A stretch of DNA of 32,690 nucleotides, from the NCBI GenBank assembly GCA_002493305.1, contig DKYJ01000030.1, positions 6,730 to 39,419 of the forward strand, written 5' to 3'. A program made the translations under genes and the position numbers. Origin of the DNA: Clostridiales bacterium UBA7103. GTDB taxonomy: Bacteria > Bacillota > Clostridia > Oscillospirales > Oscillospiraceae. Positions 30,905 through 32,690 of the stretch are shown here, in pieces (within the stretch, counting starts at the first letter, position 1; the number at the start of each line of letters is the position of its first letter). The notes beneath the pieces are model-generated. The model was not told where the DNA came from and did no database searches. It was given only the letters and a program-made list of their open reading frames with translations.

Positions 30905-32389
30905 ATGCTGTACCAGAGCACCAGAAACGAAAAAATCACCGCCGACAGTATTCATGCGGTTTTGCAGGGCCCCGCCCCGGACGGGGGGCTCTATATCGAT
31001 CCCTCCCTTGATCGCCGCCCCTTTGACTGGCAGGGCTGTCTGTCCCTGCCGCCGCTGGACATAGCGCAAACCGTGCTGAGCCATCTCCTGCCGGATTTTG
31101 ATGACATGGGTGCGCTCGTGAAGGCGGCCTATGAGGGGAAATTCCGCTCCGATAAGCTTACTCCCCTTGTGCCAGTGGGGGAGGATTTTGTCCTTGAGCT
31201 GTTCCACGGGCCGACCTGCGCCTTTAAGGATGTGGCCCTTTCCATGCTGCCCCGGCTGATAACCGCCGCGAGGAAGCAGACCGGTGCCGCGGAGAAGACT
31301 CTTATCCTCACCGCCACCTCCGGGGATACCGGGAAGGCCGCGCTGGAGGGGTTTCACGATGTGCCCGGCACGGGGATAATCGTGTTCTACCCCGCTGACG
31401 GGGTATCCCCCATTCAGCAGGCCCAGATGGTGACACAGTCTGGAGAGAATGTGAAGGTCTGCGCCCTGCGCGGCAATTTTGACGACTGCCAGCGCGGTGT
31501 TAAAGAGGCCTTTTTAAAGCTGCCGGGAACCGGGGCTTTAGAGACGGAGGGCTGCACCCTCTCCTCGGCAAACTCCATCAACATCGGCCGTCTTGCCCCA
31601 CAGGTGGCCTATTATTTCATTGCTTACAGCCAGCTTCTGGACTTCGGACGCATCAAAATGGGCGATCAGGTGGATTTTGTCGTCCCCACGGGCAACTTTG
31701 GGGACATTCTGGCCGGTTATTACGCGCGCATGATGGGGCTGCCCGTGGGGCGGCTCGTCTGCGCGTCAAACGCCAACCGCGTGCTGACGGATTTCTTCAA
31801 AACCGGCCTTTACGACAGACGTCGGGAGTTTTATAAGACCGCTTCCCCCTCGATGGATATTCTTGTCTCCTCAAATCTTGAGCGGCTGCTATTCCTCGCC
31901 GCCGGGGGCGACACGGCCTTTGTCCGCCGCTGCATGGAGGAGCTGTCCGCGCAGGGCTGCTACAAGGTTGACGACAACATCATGCAGGGCATACGGCAGG
32001 TCTTTTCCGCCTGCTGCTGTGATGAGGCGGAGACAAAAGCTGCCATTGCCCGCGTCTGGCGGGATATGGGCTATCTCTGCGACCCGCACACTGCCGTGGC
32101 CTTCTTTGGTGCGGAGCAGTATAAAAAGGAGCGGCAGAGCAAAGCCCCGTTGATCATTCTCTCTACCGCCTCCCCCTATAAATTCCCCTCCGCCGTGCTG
32201 GAGGCCATCGGCGGCGAGCTTTCAGGTGATGATTTTGACCGCATGGCGGAGCTTGAGCGCATAAGCGGCGTGCCCGCGCCGGAGAGCCTTGCCCGGCTCA
32301 GGAGCGCGGAAGTCCTTCACCGCGATGTGATAGACGCGGACGGGCTTTTAAGCTATATATCCTCCTGCGTGAAAAATGGGGAGGTCTGA
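30905..32389 (+). CDS. thrC: threonine synthase
   Basis: A 494-residue PLP enzyme converting O-phosphohomoserine to threonine. The PLP lysine is K108 in GPTCAFKDVAL, and the phosphate and substrate motifs TATSGDTGKAALEGF and PTGNFGDILAGYYA are present. The N-terminal MLYQSTRN marks the long (yeast/E. coli-type) threonine synthase class. A GGAG site precedes the ATG. thrB begins 3 nt after its stop, using a GGGGAGG inside the thrC end as ribosome binding site. Confidence 0.97.
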   Translation: MLYQSTRNEKITADSIHAVLQGPAPDGGLYIDPSLDRRPFDWQGCLSLPPLDIAQTVLSHLLPDFDDMGALVKAAYEGKFRSDKLTPLVPVGEDFVLELFHGPTCAFKDVALSMLPRLITAARKQTGAAEKTLILTATSGDTGKAALEGFHDVPGTGIIVFYPADGVSPIQQAQMVTQSGENVKVCALRGNFDDCQRGVKEAFLKLPGTGALETEGCTLSSANSINIGRLAPQVAYYFIAYSQLLDFGRIKMGDQVDFVVPTGNFGDILAGYYARMMGLPVGRLVCASNANRVLTDFFKTGLYDRRREFYKTASPSMDILVSSNLERLLFLAAGGDTAFVRRCMEELSAQGCYKVDDNIMQGIRQVFSACCCDEAETKAAIARVWRDMGYLCDPHTAVAFFGAEQYKKERQSKAPLIILSTASPYKFPSAVLEAIGGELSGDDFDRMAELERISGVPAPESLARLRSAEVLHRDVIDADGLLSYISSCVKNGEV

Positions 32390-32392
32390 GCC

Positions 32393-32690
32393 ATGAACGA
32401 CATTAAAAACGGCGTCCGGGTTCGCGTCCCGGCAAGCTCTGCCAATCTCGGCCCGGGCTTTGACTGCTTCGGCATTGCTTGGCAGCTCTATGACGAGCTG
32501 GAATTTGCTTTCGGCGGAAGCGGTCTTGAGATCAGCGGCTGCCCGGAGAAATACAGAAACAGCGAAAACCTTGCCTTCCAAGGCTTTGAGGCGGTGCGCG
32601 CCGCCTGCGGCGCGCAGGCGCGCCCGCTGAAAATCAACTTCATTGACAGCGCCATTCCCGTATCCCGCGGGCTTGGCTCCTCTGCCGCCC
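32393..32690 (+). CDS. thrB: homoserine kinase (partial, cut by window end)
   Basis: The first 99 codons of a GHMP-family kinase. RVRVPASSANLGPGFDCFGIA at the start is the substrate-binding segment and PVSRGLGSSAA at the end is the ATP-binding glycine loop. It phosphorylates homoserine, feeding the adjacent thrC. The frame is open to the window end. Confidence 0.96.
   Translation, partial: MNDIKNGVRVRVPASSANLGPGFDCFGIAWQLYDELEFAFGGSGLEISGCPEKYRNSENLAFQGFEAVRAACGAQARPLKINFIDSAIPVSRGLGSSAA

Overview
The window looks like a chromosomal segment of a gut-type Clostridia bacterium, most likely Oscillospirales/Oscillospiraceae. This rests on moderate to high GC, strong AAGGAGG ribosome binding sites, sigA-type promoters, a Firmicutes-style YmdB phosphodiesterase and PheB-like ACT protein, and intergenic repeat types I recall from that group. 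The species cannot be fixed from the sequence alone.

Positions 1 to about 11356 look like the right-hand part of an integrated genomic island whose left end lies outside the window. All its genes are on the minus strand. An integration module sits at the right edge: a short tyrosine recombinase homologue lacking catalytic residues, a near-complete tyrosine recombinase, two paralogous small proteins and a secreted Pro/Ala/Glu-rich protein. Most of these are joined by ATGA overlaps. Next comes a defence operon: an XRE regulator, an AlbA_2/HATPase protein, a GmrSD-like DUF262 plus HNH protein, HsdR, HsdM and the first codons of what is probably HsdS. The boundary is a 47-nt 3' fragment of a tRNA-Pro(TGG) gene (11310-11356) without its 5' half, followed by a perfect terminator hairpin. 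This is the expected footprint of integration into a tRNA gene.

From 11398 to about 18720 lie small host operons: a peptide-deformylase-like protein with a HEAT-like partner; a MerR/TipAS regulator behind a 19-bp-spacer promoter; an ArsC/Spx-like reductase with a 51-aa partner; an alpha/beta hydrolase coupled to a cyclophilin-like lipoprotein gene split by an in-frame TAA; a LysR regulator divergent from a flavin reductase; and an ECF sigma/anti-sigma pair preceded by a secreted DxDGDG-repeat protein. That secreted protein and the anti-sigma factor share a Gly-His-rich C-terminal tail.

From 18721 to 24297 lie an SPL-type radical SAM protein, a YhaN/YhaO-like (SbcCD-type) ATPase/nuclease pair coupled to ymdB, a 56-aa single-span membrane protein with a structured leader, a tRNA-Arg(ACG) gene and a complex modular hairpin repeat.

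From 24298 to the right end lie a four-span membrane protein, a MATE exporter followed by a MITE-like repeat, and an aspartate-family amino acid locus. In that locus hom-lysC-asd (minus) diverges from an ACT-domain protein, thrC and thrB (plus, cut by the window end). Together these five enzymes cover aspartate to threonine. Base composition remarks are visual impressions; no search or folding program was run.
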